Shown here: positions 34,543 to 43,790 of the stretch, piece by piece | How positions within the stretch are numbered: position 1 is the stretch's first letter | Layout: each line of letters opens with the position of its first letter | Source: Trileptium ribeirensis | Taxonomy: Eukaryota > Nematoda > Enoplea > Enoplida > Thoracostomopsidae | Reading direction: 5' to 3' | Length of the DNA: 64,000 nt | Assembly: GCA_030248225.1 (NCBI GenBank) | Contig: JASANE010019391.1 | Coordinates: 1-64,000 of the forward strand | Position numbers and translations under genes: made by a program | Notes under the pieces: generated by a model | Databases searched by the model: none | Told to the model about the DNA's origin: nothing | What the model saw: the letters and a program-made list of their open reading frames with translations, nothing else

Positions 34543-37500
34543 CCACTTTTGTCCAGTACACAATGAACCACATAGAGTTCACCGACGAATCCCATAGACG
34601 GGATCGCCTAGTGCTTCTGTGCGCTCGCTTGAGACTCCTGAGACGCCCTGCTAGCGTTAATCTGCTTCAAATTGAGTGCGGTATGACTATAGGCGAACAC
34701 GTAGAAGTAGATTACCTGATTTCGGAACCGTGTTCACTTCAACGCAGCAGTACCAGTAGCTCTACTCAAGACCTGGACGAACAGCTGGCCCTAGCGATGG
34801 CCGACTGTTTAAACACGTCCGAAGAGGATCTCGATAAGCAGAATGAACCAACTGTAGGGAATATCCGACCAGTTGATCAGGAAACCCCGAGTGGAACTGA
34901 CGAACAAATAGTGGACAGTGAAGATGAATCAGAGCCTCCCCGAAAGATGGCTCGACCCTCTTCACCTGGCTTGAATAGCGGATTAGGTCAGAATACAGGT
35001 ATGCGGAAGGTTTGTACCATCTTACTGTTACTTTGGCTTTCGACGTTGAGCTCCACGCACGCCACGCTCTCGCCTTTCAGCGATGCAATCTCGCGACTAG
35101 GTGCGTTTGTGAATCGCCAAGTAGGTGTCGTTGTCGAACCGCAAGGTTTGGTAATCACCTCTGATCAGACCACGCACTTGCCAGTAGTCCTGCAGCTATC
35201 ATTGAGAGACTGCGAACGCAAATCCGACCCCTACGTAAGCAATGTTTGCCCGCCGTATGAAGCTAACGGTTCCTGCCGAGCTGATTGCTGCAGGAAGGCG
35301 AACTGTACTGAGTACCCGCAGCTGCACTCGACCTTGAGCGCTCTAGAACGCGAATTGGACGATGCATACCACGGCATACTAGACACTAACTACTACTCGC
35401 TACTTGTGCATTCCTTCTGCGTAGAGAACGAACACCTGTGTGACCTTACCAACCGCCGACAAAAACGCTTCGCAAGCCTTATCGCCGCCGCTGCCGGCGC
35501 CGTTTCTGGTTTTCTAGGTTTAGGAATGGCCTTCGCTAACGGCGTCCATATTAATAACGTACGCCAGCAAGTGACTGTTCTCGAAAAATTTATGCGCGAG
35601 ACGAATGACGTCTCTTTTCGGAACACTAAGGCAATAAAGCAATTAACCCGCGCTAATGAGGACATTTATGCATTTCTGCACCACAGCATGCAGGAGGTAG
35701 TCTCCATGATTGAACAGGTCCGCTGTGCTGACCAGAAAGAGGTCACGCACGTGCATCATCAATTGATTGACCACATACTTCGAGCGAACATGCGCTCGTC
35801 GGTACAGGCCATCATGGAGTCTATGTTAAATAGTGAACTTTCCCCTGCTGTTATCGATGTTGTCATGCTACGACGACTCTTCGCCATGGATCCCCGCATT
35901 TCTAAAACCATTCTGATGCGAGAACCCAGTCTAGCATACCAGTTTGGACGAGTGATGCCCGTAAGTGTAGATCTAACCGGATTTCGCTTTGGCTTTATTT
36001 TGCAGCTACCTTTGCCTAAACGCAGCGATGTTCGACCTTATTTCCGAGTCTACAACACTGGTTGGAACGCTCCCGACACGCTAACGCAGTTGAGACTACC
36101 GCTACCGCAATACGCAGCCAGACTAGGACATGCGCGCTTCGAGTCGCTGAATTTAGGAGCATGCAAGCACAGACCCGGAATTGCTTTTTGCGCACCCCAC
36201 GCGTTGCTAACTGATCACAGTACAAATTGCCTAGAATGGATCATTGCGGGTGAATTCGTGCCTGAATCCACCAAACACGCATGCAGCAACCGCACGCTTA
36301 TCGGCCCACTCGCCAACGATACAGCCGTACACACAACTATTCAAGGTGTTCTAATTAGGACCAGTGAACCTGAAGTTATACTGACTAATCGTAGACAGCT
36401 CGCTCACGTAACCTTAGGCAAGGCCATTAAAGTCCCGCCTAACGGAATTCTATGGTTCCCCCATGGAAATTATACGCAGTTAGTAGTAGGTTCGATCGTA
36501 CTAACAAACATGCTAAAGCCAGAGGAAATTACCATCAAATTCGGACCGAATATTATTATTGACCGGCTCTCCGGCCTTAAACTAACACCTTTGACCTGGA
36601 GTTCACTCGACGATGCGAAGGCGACAAACTTACAGGTAGCTCAGATAGCCAAGGAACAAGTTCAAAAGATAGTTAACTTTCCTGCCTTAGAGTACACCGG
36701 ACTTTCACCTTACTTTATAATAACCATCATCGTTAGTGTAATTAGTCTGGTCTACTGCATGACCAAGTGTAAGCTCTCTCCTAAGTACGCGTACTATCTA
36801 CCCCGATGGCTGCCATGCCGCGGGAGGCTGATCAAAACTGACGGGAAATCCCCAAAAGCCATTAGATGGGTTAGAGCCGACAAAAGAGGCCCAAGCGCAC
36901 CACCGGAGGAGGAGACCACACCCCGAGTTTCGCCGACCGAGGTTTCTATTGTACCTTCGGGGACGCCGCGCGTGTCCGTTGGGTCCAATCGTGCCCCGCG
37001 TCGTTCCAACAGATTACTGACAACCCGTGCCTCGTCCGAGGGAGAACTTGTATTCATTGAGGACGACGAATTATTCGCTGCTCCTACCCGTGACTTACGC
37101 CGTGGACCCCGACAAGGTATGTTCACCAGACAATTAAACACTATGAATGCAGGCAATACTCCACTTCTCATCAACGCAACTATACTTGGCACCCCCGTCA
37201 CGACACTTGTAGACTCAGGAGCTGATGTCTCAATCATGTCACAAGCCCTAGCCGCCCGTTTAGGTCTAGTACCCAGAGACACGAACACCACTCGCATAGT
37301 ATCGGCCACACAACAGGAACTGACAATTAGTGGAGTAGTGAAGGCACCAATTACTATAGGCTCGCTGAGCACTCCATGCGACTTCCAAGTAACTACCGAC
37401 ACCCCCTATGAATGCATCTTAGGCACTGATTTTATGGCTTTACTACCGTACGTAGCCATAAATTTCAAGGACCGCTGCTTGGAATTATCCAACGGAACTG

Positions 37501-38423
37501 AGAACTGTTCCGCCCCCTTTGCCGACCAAGGAGACTATCGACCGCCCGTCATTAACGTAGTATCCAGGAAATATACACAGGTACCGCCGAACACAGAACT
37601 AATCATCAACGCTATTCCCGAGATCACACAACCGCCTACTGGCCAAGCACTATTTGTACCAGACCCCTTCATTAGGGACATCGCCATAGCTCACGCTTTG
37701 GTACTCACTGGTCGACGCATGATTCCAGTAGCAATGATAAACTTTGGAAACATACCCGTTGCAATACACGCAGGACAAACAATAGGACACATCGAGATGC
37801 TTGACGACAACAAGGTCGAGCTCTTGTACGACAGCAACAAGCGTCTACTCCAACTCGGACCTCCTCAACACATTAAACAATGCAACCGCATAGAAGTTAC
37901 ACGCGACAATGTAGTGCAGGTCATAAACGACCAGAAGAAAACGATCGATACAGAACGATCCATACAGGTACTGAGCAAAATCGATTTTGGACAGACCACT
38001 CTTAATTCCTATGAACTGAAACAACTGAAGACAACTATCTCCGAAAACGCCGACATATTTAGCGTACACCCATTCGACTTTGGAAGATGTGGTGTACATC
38101 AGCATAGGATAACTACAGGGTACGTGAAACACATCAAACAAGTGCCCTATCGCTTGGCACATTCTTTACGCGAACCCTTGAGGGAAGAACTAAACAACAT
38201 GGCAGAAGCAGGCCTTATAACACCATCTGATTCACCATGGGGTTCCCCCATAGTGTACGTCACTAAGAGTGACGGCACTTTACGTTTATGCGTGGATTTT
38301 CGCAAACTTAATGTGGTCGCCGAACGCGATCTCTACCCGTTACCCCGCATAGACGACATATTAGGATGCCTGCGAAACACTAAATTCATGTCGAGTTTAG
38401 ACTTAAAGGGTTTTGGCAATTAG
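34473..38423 (+). CDS. Env-like/protease/RT fusion ORF (1316 codons)
   Basis: A single open frame contains, in order, an acidic lead (codons 1-176), an env-like glycoprotein (about 177-800), a basic linker, an aspartic protease (about 890-1010) and the N-terminal part of reverse transcriptase (about 1180-1316). There is no stop between the membrane anchor and the protease. The frame ends at TAG 38421-38423 inside the RT palm, where a one-base change of frame leads into the next ORF. The ATG at 34473 is only the first Met; coding similarity of composition extends upstream in this frame to about 34415. Having env between gag and pol differs from the gag-pol-env order of errantiviruses and retroviruses. 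Confidence 0.85.
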   Translation: MPSEAPQLLEFIYKNQGSEGVPITTFVQYTMNHIEFTDESHRRDRLVLLCARLRLLRRPASVNLLQIECGMTIGEHVEVDYLISEPCSLQRSSTSSSTQDLDEQLALAMADCLNTSEEDLDKQNEPTVGNIRPVDQETPSGTDEQIVDSEDESEPPRKMARPSSPGLNSGLGQNTGMRKVCTILLLLWLSTLSSTHATLSPFSDAISRLGAFVNRQVGVVVEPQGLVITSDQTTHLPVVLQLSLRDCERKSDPYVSNVCPPYEANGSCRADCCRKANCTEYPQLHSTLSALERELDDAYHGILDTNYYSLLVHSFCVENEHLCDLTNRRQKRFASLIAAAAGAVSGFLGLGMAFANGVHINNVRQQVTVLEKFMRETNDVSFRNTKAIKQLTRANEDIYAFLHHSMQEVVSMIEQVRCADQKEVTHVHHQLIDHILRANMRSSVQAIMESMLNSELSPAVIDVVMLRRLFAMDPRISKTILMREPSLAYQFGRVMPVSVDLTGFRFGFILQLPLPKRSDVRPYFRVYNTGWNAPDTLTQLRLPLPQYAARLGHARFESLNLGACKHRPGIAFCAPHALLTDHSTNCLEWIIAGEFVPESTKHACSNRTLIGPLANDTAVHTTIQGVLIRTSEPEVILTNRRQLAHVTLGKAIKVPPNGILWFPHGNYTQLVVGSIVLTNMLKPEEITIKFGPNIIIDRLSGLKLTPLTWSSLDDAKATNLQVAQIAKEQVQKIVNFPALEYTGLSPYFIITIIVSVISLVYCMTKCKLSPKYAYYLPRWLPCRGRLIKTDGKSPKAIRWVRADKRGPSAPPEEETTPRVSPTEVSIVPSGTPRVSVGSNRAPRRSNRLLTTRASSEGELVFIEDDELFAAPTRDLRRGPRQGMFTRQLNTMNAGNTPLLINATILGTPVTTLVDSGADVSIMSQALAARLGLVPRDTNTTRIVSATQQELTISGVVKAPITIGSLSTPCDFQVTTDTPYECILGTDFMALLPYVAINFKDRCLELSNGTENCSAPFADQGDYRPPVINVVSRKYTQVPPNTELIINAIPEITQPPTGQALFVPDPFIRDIAIAHALVLTGRRMIPVAMINFGNIPVAIHAGQTIGHIEMLDDNKVELLYDSNKRLLQLGPPQHIKQCNRIEVTRDNVVQVINDQKKTIDTERSIQVLSKIDFGQTTLNSYELKQLKTTISENADIFSVHPFDFGRCGVHQHRITTGYVKHIKQVPYRLAHSLREPLREELNNMAEAGLITPSDSPWGSPIVYVTKSDGTLRLCVDFRKLNVVAERDLYPLPRIDDILGCLRNTKFMSSLDLKGFGN
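35001..36840 (+). CDS. env: Envelope-like class I fusion glycoprotein region
   Basis: From the Met at 35001 there is a clear signal peptide (basic start, then TILLLLWLSTLSSTHA), a Cys-rich first subunit, a furin-type site RRQKR at 35454-35468, and directly after it an Ala/Gly-rich hydrophobic stretch like a fusion peptide. A heptad-like helical region follows, then a Cys-containing ectodomain with NxT/S sites, and one membrane anchor (IITIIVSVISLVYC, about 36718-36760) with a basic tail. This is the organisation of baculovirus F-like and errantivirus envelope proteins, which mediate membrane fusion for entry. CAG just before the ATG could be a splice acceptor for a subgenomic mRNA. This region itself has no internal stop. 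The family assignment rests on architecture, not on a search. Confidence 0.75.
37100..38423 (+). CDS. pol: Aspartic protease and N-terminal reverse transcriptase
   Basis: The protease shows the catalytic LVDSGADVSIMS motif at about 37206-37241 and the C-terminal ECILGTDFM flap/core motif at about 37411-37437, as in retropepsins that mature Gag and Pol. RT follows with VPYRLAHSLREPLREELNNM, then WGSPIVYVTKSDGTLRLCVD and FRKLN (about 38238-38313), and PLPRIDDIL. The frame breaks at about 38410, in the conserved segment after SLDL, by loss of one base relative to the family motif. The TAG at 38421-38423 ends translation there. Confidence 0.93.
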
Positions 38424-39331
38424 AATTAGACCCCGAGACCATGGAAAAGACTTCCTTTGTCACTGTCCACGGACAATACGAATACAACGTTCTACCCTTC
38501 GGGTTAAATTCTTCTCCAGGCGCCTTCCAGAGGTGCATGTCAATCATCTTAAAAGGCTTGGAATGGGAACGATGCCTCATTTACATAGATGACATATTAG
38601 TTTTCTCAGCCACATTCAAACAACACCTAGCAGATCTCATCGCAGTCTTTGATAGGTTCCGTAAGGCTAACCTCAAACTGAAACCCTTCAAATGCCAATT
38701 CGGACAGAAACAATTAAAATACCTTGGACACATTATTAGCTCCGAAGGAGTTAAACCCGACCCCGAGAAAACCGCTGCAATCGATAACTACAAACGCCCA
38801 GAGACACTTAAACAATTACAGAGCTTCTTAGGACTTGTAGGTTACTATCACAAATTCATACCACACTATTCCGAGATTTGTGAACCACTTAACGCCCTTC
38901 GACGCAAGGACAACGAATTTAAATGGACACCGCAATGCGAGGAAGCATTTGGAAAGTTACGCAAAGCACTGGTACAAGAACCACTACTCATTTATCCGGA
39001 CTTTTCCAAACCCTTCATACTAGAGACGGACTCTTCTGGATACCCTTTAGGAGCCGTGCTTTCGCAAAAGACCGATAAGGGGACACTGCCTATCGCCTAC
39101 GCTAGCAAGTCACTGGTGGACTACCAGCGCCGATACCCCGCAATCGAGACTGCAGCCCTTGCTATCAGATGGGCCGCTTTACATTTCAGGCATTACCTGC
39201 TGGGACACGAATTCCATGTCGAGACTGATCATAAGCCACTTAAGGCATTATTTGAGAGACCACCGCGAAACTCGCGCCTAGCTCAATGGCGTAATGAGTT
39301 ACTCATGGAATTTGGTGGGTTTCAATATTGA
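38424..39331 (+). CDS. pol: Reverse transcriptase (catalytic part) and RNase H
   Basis: The frame continues RT after the break. It keeps PFGLNSSPGAFQRCM, the catalytic YIDD box at 38582-38593, LGHIISSEGVKPDPEK and the thumb motif LQSFLGLVGYYHKFIP. RNase H follows with DSSGYPLGAVLSQ, IAYASKSL, the catalytic Glu in YPAIETAALAI and the TDHKPLKAL motif. It ends at TGA 39329-39331 because one base shifts the frame; coding continues in another frame from about 39310 (IEYRPGKANANADGLSRDP). All polymerase catalytic residues that I can check are present. Confidence 0.95.
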
Positions 39332-42300
39332 ATATCGCCCTGGTAAGGCCAATGCCAACGCAGACGGACTCTCACGCGATCCCCGACATGACGTCTACTT
39401 CTCTGATTCCGAGGACGAAGCCGAATTTGACGCTCAGGACCATACTCGGATGGTTGCTGTAGCCGTAAAAGGACAGGATCGTGGCAAGGGCAAAGCTTCT
39501 GCCAAACCGCCACGGAGACTCCCTACTGCAGGAGCTTGGAAACGACTTACGCGACAGTTAATGGGACTTCCCCCGGACGCCCCCGTTAACCTCCCACCCG
39601 AATACGTTAGGGAACGCTTCTACCGTATGTTCGGAGGGCCAGCATATGATCCTCTGCCGGACCCAACGCGTTTCATTTTAGGTGGAGACATCGACGACCC
39701 ATGGCCCGAAGTAGTCGAGATGCCCTGGAAGCGCTCGACCGCTCCCGGAGCGCCGACTGAACCAGCCCCAGCCCGAGAACCTGCAAATGACTCAGCCCCT
39801 GGACCCTCATCAGCCCCTGACCCATTCGTTAGACCTACGTTGCCACAAGAACCCCCGACTGCTCCAACACCGCCCGCACCTGGCGCTACAAGCGAAAGCT
39901 CGACGCGTGCCACTGCTGGTACACCTGACCCCACTAGACCCCGAACATTACCTACCACTTCTAGGAAAAGATATGGTGGTTTACCAGAAGTCGAGGAGTT
40001 CGACACCTTAATTAGGGTCGCCTACGCATGTGGACCGCGAGTACGACTACAACGCCCTGAACAGGTTTATGACACTGGTGAACACATATATTTACCGCAC
40101 TTCCAACAATATGAGGGGAGAAATCTTCTCAACTACATACCTTACATCCAACGTAGAGACAAACAATTTGGCCCCATATGGTGGTACTTACATACTCCAC
40201 AACCACCAGTTGACGAAAAGGCAGCGACTGCTCTCAAATTAGAAGCCCATCACTACCGCCTCTGCCCTGACACAGCCATTCTTTACTTACATCCCATCAT
40301 GCCTCACGACCACAGACCTAAATTATGCGTACCTCGACTGCTTATACGACAGATACTTAAACACGAACACGACACTCTATTCGGTGGACACCCAGGTAGG
40401 GACTGTCTACTAAGCAAACTCAAACAATTTTATTATTGGGAGACAATGGGTAAGGACGTCGACGAGTATGTAAAACGATGCGTGCTTTGCCAGCGATCAC
40501 GAAATTTACCACAAAATGTTCGAGCCGTGCTCGGCGAAAACCCGCTGGCTAGCGCCCCTATGCACCGCATGTTCGTCGACATATTGGATACTCGGGTTCT
40601 GTCCCGAAAAGGAAATAGGTACGTTATTGCCTTCATTGACCAATTCACTAAGTTAGTTATCGCCGCCGCATTGCCTGACCAAACGGCTAAGAGTGTAGCT
40701 CGAGTTTTCGTCGAAGACGTAGTGTGCCGTTACGGCGCTCCTGAGGAACTAGTTTCCGACCGAGGAGGATGCTTCGTTTCAGAAGTCATGGAAGCCCTGT
40801 GCGCTAGGCTACACACTTTTAAGAGAGAAACTTTGAGTTACAATCCGAAGGCAAATGGGGAGATCGAGCGTTTCAATCGCACCTTACTATTCCTCTTAAG
40901 AGTAGCTTTACCCGAGAATGACCACACCACTTGGGACAAAGTTCTACCCTACTGTATAATGTCCTACAATTCCGCAGTACACTCCTCTACACACTACCCA
41001 CCTTTCATGCTCATGCACGGATTCCAACCCCGTGTACCGGGTGGAATCGAGACGCAAACTGATTGGGGACGCTATCCTGGAGCAGAAGCTTATCGTGCTA
41101 ACGTACAACGATGGTTAGCCACGATCAGAGACCGAGCCTATCGCTCCATGGAATCCGCAAAGAAATATAGGAAGCGTTACTACAATCGCAAAATCAAGGT
41201 CCCAGACTATCGAGTTAATGATCATGTTTGGGTCTACCGATACTATACAACACCTGGACTATCACGTAAACTGGAACGCAGATGGTGCGGACCGTACCAA
41301 ATTACTAAGATAATGCTGCCCTGCATCTGCGTCAAACTCCCCGGACAACCCAATGCGTCCGACCATGTAGTCCATGTTAATCGCACCAAACCTTGTTACA
41401 GACAACTTAGCAGTTTTCCGGACATGGCTGATTTATTAAAGGCCGTACCTCCCGCTTACATTGAGGCTGCACTACAGGAACCCGGAGAAATTATCCTTGC
41501 TGATAAATATTTCGCCAGGGAACTACAGGCCGCCGATCCAGAGGCAGTCGACCGGTTGCGCCAAGACATCGACGGTGCATCCGATACAGCTAGTGTGGAG
41601 ATCGGCGATCCTAATCTAGTATACACGCAAGCTCAGGCTGACATACACCGCGCCGCAGTGGAACAATTAGCCAGTCAAGCCCCAGCTCAAAGTTCATCCG
41701 GAGCTTTACAACAAAACAGGTTACCTATTTGTGATCCCGATAGAACCCCCGACACCGAATGGCCCGCTATCTCGCAAGAACTCGCTACCCAAGATCCCGC
41801 TAAGTTGCCTTACGCGCTTGATAAGCCCCCAGGCTCATTCTCTCCAGAATACGGACAACATACTGCTCCAGTTACCATCAGGGAACAAGGGCGATCCGTC
41901 AGAACAGAGGAACCAACTAGACCCTTAGCTCTGCCACGCTCAGGCAATGGCCGCTCGCTACGACCATTCAACGTCACCGACTTAGGCCTCGTTGAACTAC
42001 TTGCCTCGCAGGATCCAGATGAGTCCTCACCCCGCACGCCCGAACAAGCCCTATCTCCAACTTCAGCCATAGAACACGCAGTCCAGACCTCGCCGCTTAC
42101 GCCTGCCCAACGCCGCGCCGCAGCCGCTACACAAACTTACCGCAGTCCCCGCTCACAACGCCTGATCACCGACACGGATAAATCACCGGTACCGTACCGC
42201 CTTCACCGCGAATCCCCTGAGTTACATGAACTCCGATATCCCAAACCTCGACACGTTTATTCCGCTCCACCTACTCCGCTCCCACACACGCCTCTAATGC

Positions 42301-42734
42301 CTTTAGGATTCGAAGCTACCCTAGAGGAGTATATCCCAGACGAATGGACTACACCCTACTCGACACCTCCTAGACCACCACCTACACAATCCGCCCCAGT
42401 CTATAGCCAGCCTCCCGTAGAACCAGCTCCAACCCGAAAACCCGTGCCTAAACCGCGACAGAAACCAGCTAAAACCCCCGCACCTGCTAGCGAACCCGTG
42501 TCTTCTGTAAGTTCTGAAGACACTTCACCCGAAACTGTGGAATCCCCAACACCGCCGCATCGATGGACAATCCCACCCTTACTCTCACCTCTCGCGGAAC
42601 GAAAACCTAGGACCCCACCACACCAGTGGATAACCCCAGCTGCGGAACAGGAGACTGGTACCCCTCAGGTTTCTTTTTCGGTCGCTGGACCACTAGGAAA
42701 CAAAACCAACAAGCAGAATGGGAATGGGCATTAG
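39294..42734 (+). CDS. pol: RNase H end, integrase and proline-rich tail
   Basis: 1146 codons. After the RNase H/integrase junction comes a Pro/Ala-rich linker (about 39740-39960), then integrase: an HHCC zinc finger (HEHDTLFGGHPG to CVLCQRS, about 40360-40500), the catalytic Asp in MFVDILD (about 40570), the second Asp in VSDRGG (about 40755) and the Glu in NGEIERFNR (about 40857-40883). A GPY/F module (RRWCGPYQI, about 41279) follows and there is no chromodomain. The C-terminal 450 residues are a low-complexity Pro/Ser/Thr/Glu-rich tail, unusually long for an integrase. The frame stops at TAG 42732-42734; similar composition continues in another frame from about 42626. Confidence 0.93.
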   Translation: MSYSWNLVGFNIEYRPGKANANADGLSRDPRHDVYFSDSEDEAEFDAQDHTRMVAVAVKGQDRGKGKASAKPPRRLPTAGAWKRLTRQLMGLPPDAPVNLPPEYVRERFYRMFGGPAYDPLPDPTRFILGGDIDDPWPEVVEMPWKRSTAPGAPTEPAPAREPANDSAPGPSSAPDPFVRPTLPQEPPTAPTPPAPGATSESSTRATAGTPDPTRPRTLPTTSRKRYGGLPEVEEFDTLIRVAYACGPRVRLQRPEQVYDTGEHIYLPHFQQYEGRNLLNYIPYIQRRDKQFGPIWWYLHTPQPPVDEKAATALKLEAHHYRLCPDTAILYLHPIMPHDHRPKLCVPRLLIRQILKHEHDTLFGGHPGRDCLLSKLKQFYYWETMGKDVDEYVKRCVLCQRSRNLPQNVRAVLGENPLASAPMHRMFVDILDTRVLSRKGNRYVIAFIDQFTKLVIAAALPDQTAKSVARVFVEDVVCRYGAPEELVSDRGGCFVSEVMEALCARLHTFKRETLSYNPKANGEIERFNRTLLFLLRVALPENDHTTWDKVLPYCIMSYNSAVHSSTHYPPFMLMHGFQPRVPGGIETQTDWGRYPGAEAYRANVQRWLATIRDRAYRSMESAKKYRKRYYNRKIKVPDYRVNDHVWVYRYYTTPGLSRKLERRWCGPYQITKIMLPCICVKLPGQPNASDHVVHVNRTKPCYRQLSSFPDMADLLKAVPPAYIEAALQEPGEIILADKYFARELQAADPEAVDRLRQDIDGASDTASVEIGDPNLVYTQAQADIHRAAVEQLASQAPAQSSSGALQQNRLPICDPDRTPDTEWPAISQELATQDPAKLPYALDKPPGSFSPEYGQHTAPVTIREQGRSVRTEEPTRPLALPRSGNGRSLRPFNVTDLGLVELLASQDPDESSPRTPEQALSPTSAIEHAVQTSPLTPAQRRAAAATQTYRSPRSQRLITDTDKSPVPYRLHRESPELHELRYPKPRHVYSAPPTPLPHTPLMPLGFEATLEEYIPDEWTTPYSTPPRPPPTQSAPVYSQPPVEPAPTRKPVPKPRQKPAKTPAPASEPVSSVSSEDTSPETVESPTPPHRWTIPPLLSPLAERKPRTPPHQWITPAAEQETGTPQVSFSVAGPLGNKTNKQNGNGH

Positions 42735-43717
42735 AAGAAAGGAAGAGAATCAGAGATGAAGAGGCCCGTGCACGAGGAGAACTTCAGGATGCAACTGAGT
42801 TAGCGGAATATTTAGCAGGACCTATCATACAGCACCCACCCTCGGAGGCCCAAACGGCCGCCGACGACATTGTAGCCGAATTTGTTGAAAGCTTGGCTAG
42901 GAGACGTGAGGACATGGAAAAGGACACGAAAGAGACACGTCGACCCACCGAATCTGCGGAGGGCGGCAAAGCCAAACGATCTCGAAAACGAGCCGTCCCC
43001 ACGGCTAGCGAAACAACCTCAACCATAGGCGAATCAACCCGGGGTTCTTCTGTTCGGGGGAGGAAGAAGGCGCCGCCGCGCAGCGCATCCTCCGCCATAA
43101 AAGGAACTCTAGCTCGCCCCGCACGCGCCAAAGCTCAACCGCGCGTTACTTGGGAAGACTGGGAAGACGAAATACCCCTAACTCAACTTTTACCGGGACC
43201 TAGTCGAAGACCCCACTTCGAACTTGACCCTTCTACTGAGGAAAGCGAGGGATCTCCTGAGTTAGGACCTTTTGGTGAGAAAACCGAGGACCGGACTGAG
43301 CCTCCTGAACCCACTCGGCGCCAACCACACCGTCAGGCTAGGGACCGCCGCCGAGTGTATACGGACTATATACCACACGGACCTAAAGCTCAAGTGGTAA
43401 TCCCACGCTTGATTCACAGAGAGCCTGCTCCCCGACCACCTGCCCCAGCTAGACAAACCATACCTTTTGCTCCACCGACTAGACATCGTGACCTTGTCAT
43501 GCTTATGAACCCTCCAGCCCGGAGTGCTCGTGCTCAGCACGACATGTTCGAACCTTTCCGAGACATCTTTGACGACCAGGAAATTGAAGACATGTTAGCC
43601 GCACATCTTGATTTGGAACCGGACGAGAACGACGGACGACGACAAGTACGACCTGAAGACCTTGGACTGGAGGTGGTTCGACCTCCAAGACAAGCACCTC
43701 GGGGAAGACAACTATAG
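42626..43717 (+). CDS. Charged/proline-rich C-terminal tail of Pol in a shifted frame
   Basis: 363 codons in a frame +2 relative to the integrase ORF, overlapping it by 109 bases. It starts with a helical, highly charged part (QQAEWEWALEERKRIRDEEA), then Arg/Pro/Thr-rich sequence and acidic patches (FDDQEIEDMLAAHLDLEPDE). No enzyme domain is seen. Because the composition matches the integrase tail, I read it as the same tail after a frame-changing indel. Alternatively it is a separate accessory protein; no strong start codon supports that. Confidence 0.55.
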   Translation: MDNPSCGTGDWYPSGFFFGRWTTRKQNQQAEWEWALEERKRIRDEEARARGELQDATELAEYLAGPIIQHPPSEAQTAADDIVAEFVESLARRREDMEKDTKETRRPTESAEGGKAKRSRKRAVPTASETTSTIGESTRGSSVRGRKKAPPRSASSAIKGTLARPARAKAQPRVTWEDWEDEIPLTQLLPGPSRRPHFELDPSTEESEGSPELGPFGEKTEDRTEPPEPTRRQPHRQARDRRRVYTDYIPHGPKAQVVIPRLIHREPAPRPPAPARQTIPFAPPTRHRDLVMLMNPPARSARAQHDMFEPFRDIFDDQEIEDMLAAHLDLEPDENDGRRQVRPEDLGLEVVRPPRQAPRGRQL

Positions 43718-43790
43718 CACTACCGACAGCCTAAACCATCGCCTCAAAAACTCGAGCTCCCGCGACCAACACCTTCAAGAACCGCCACTA

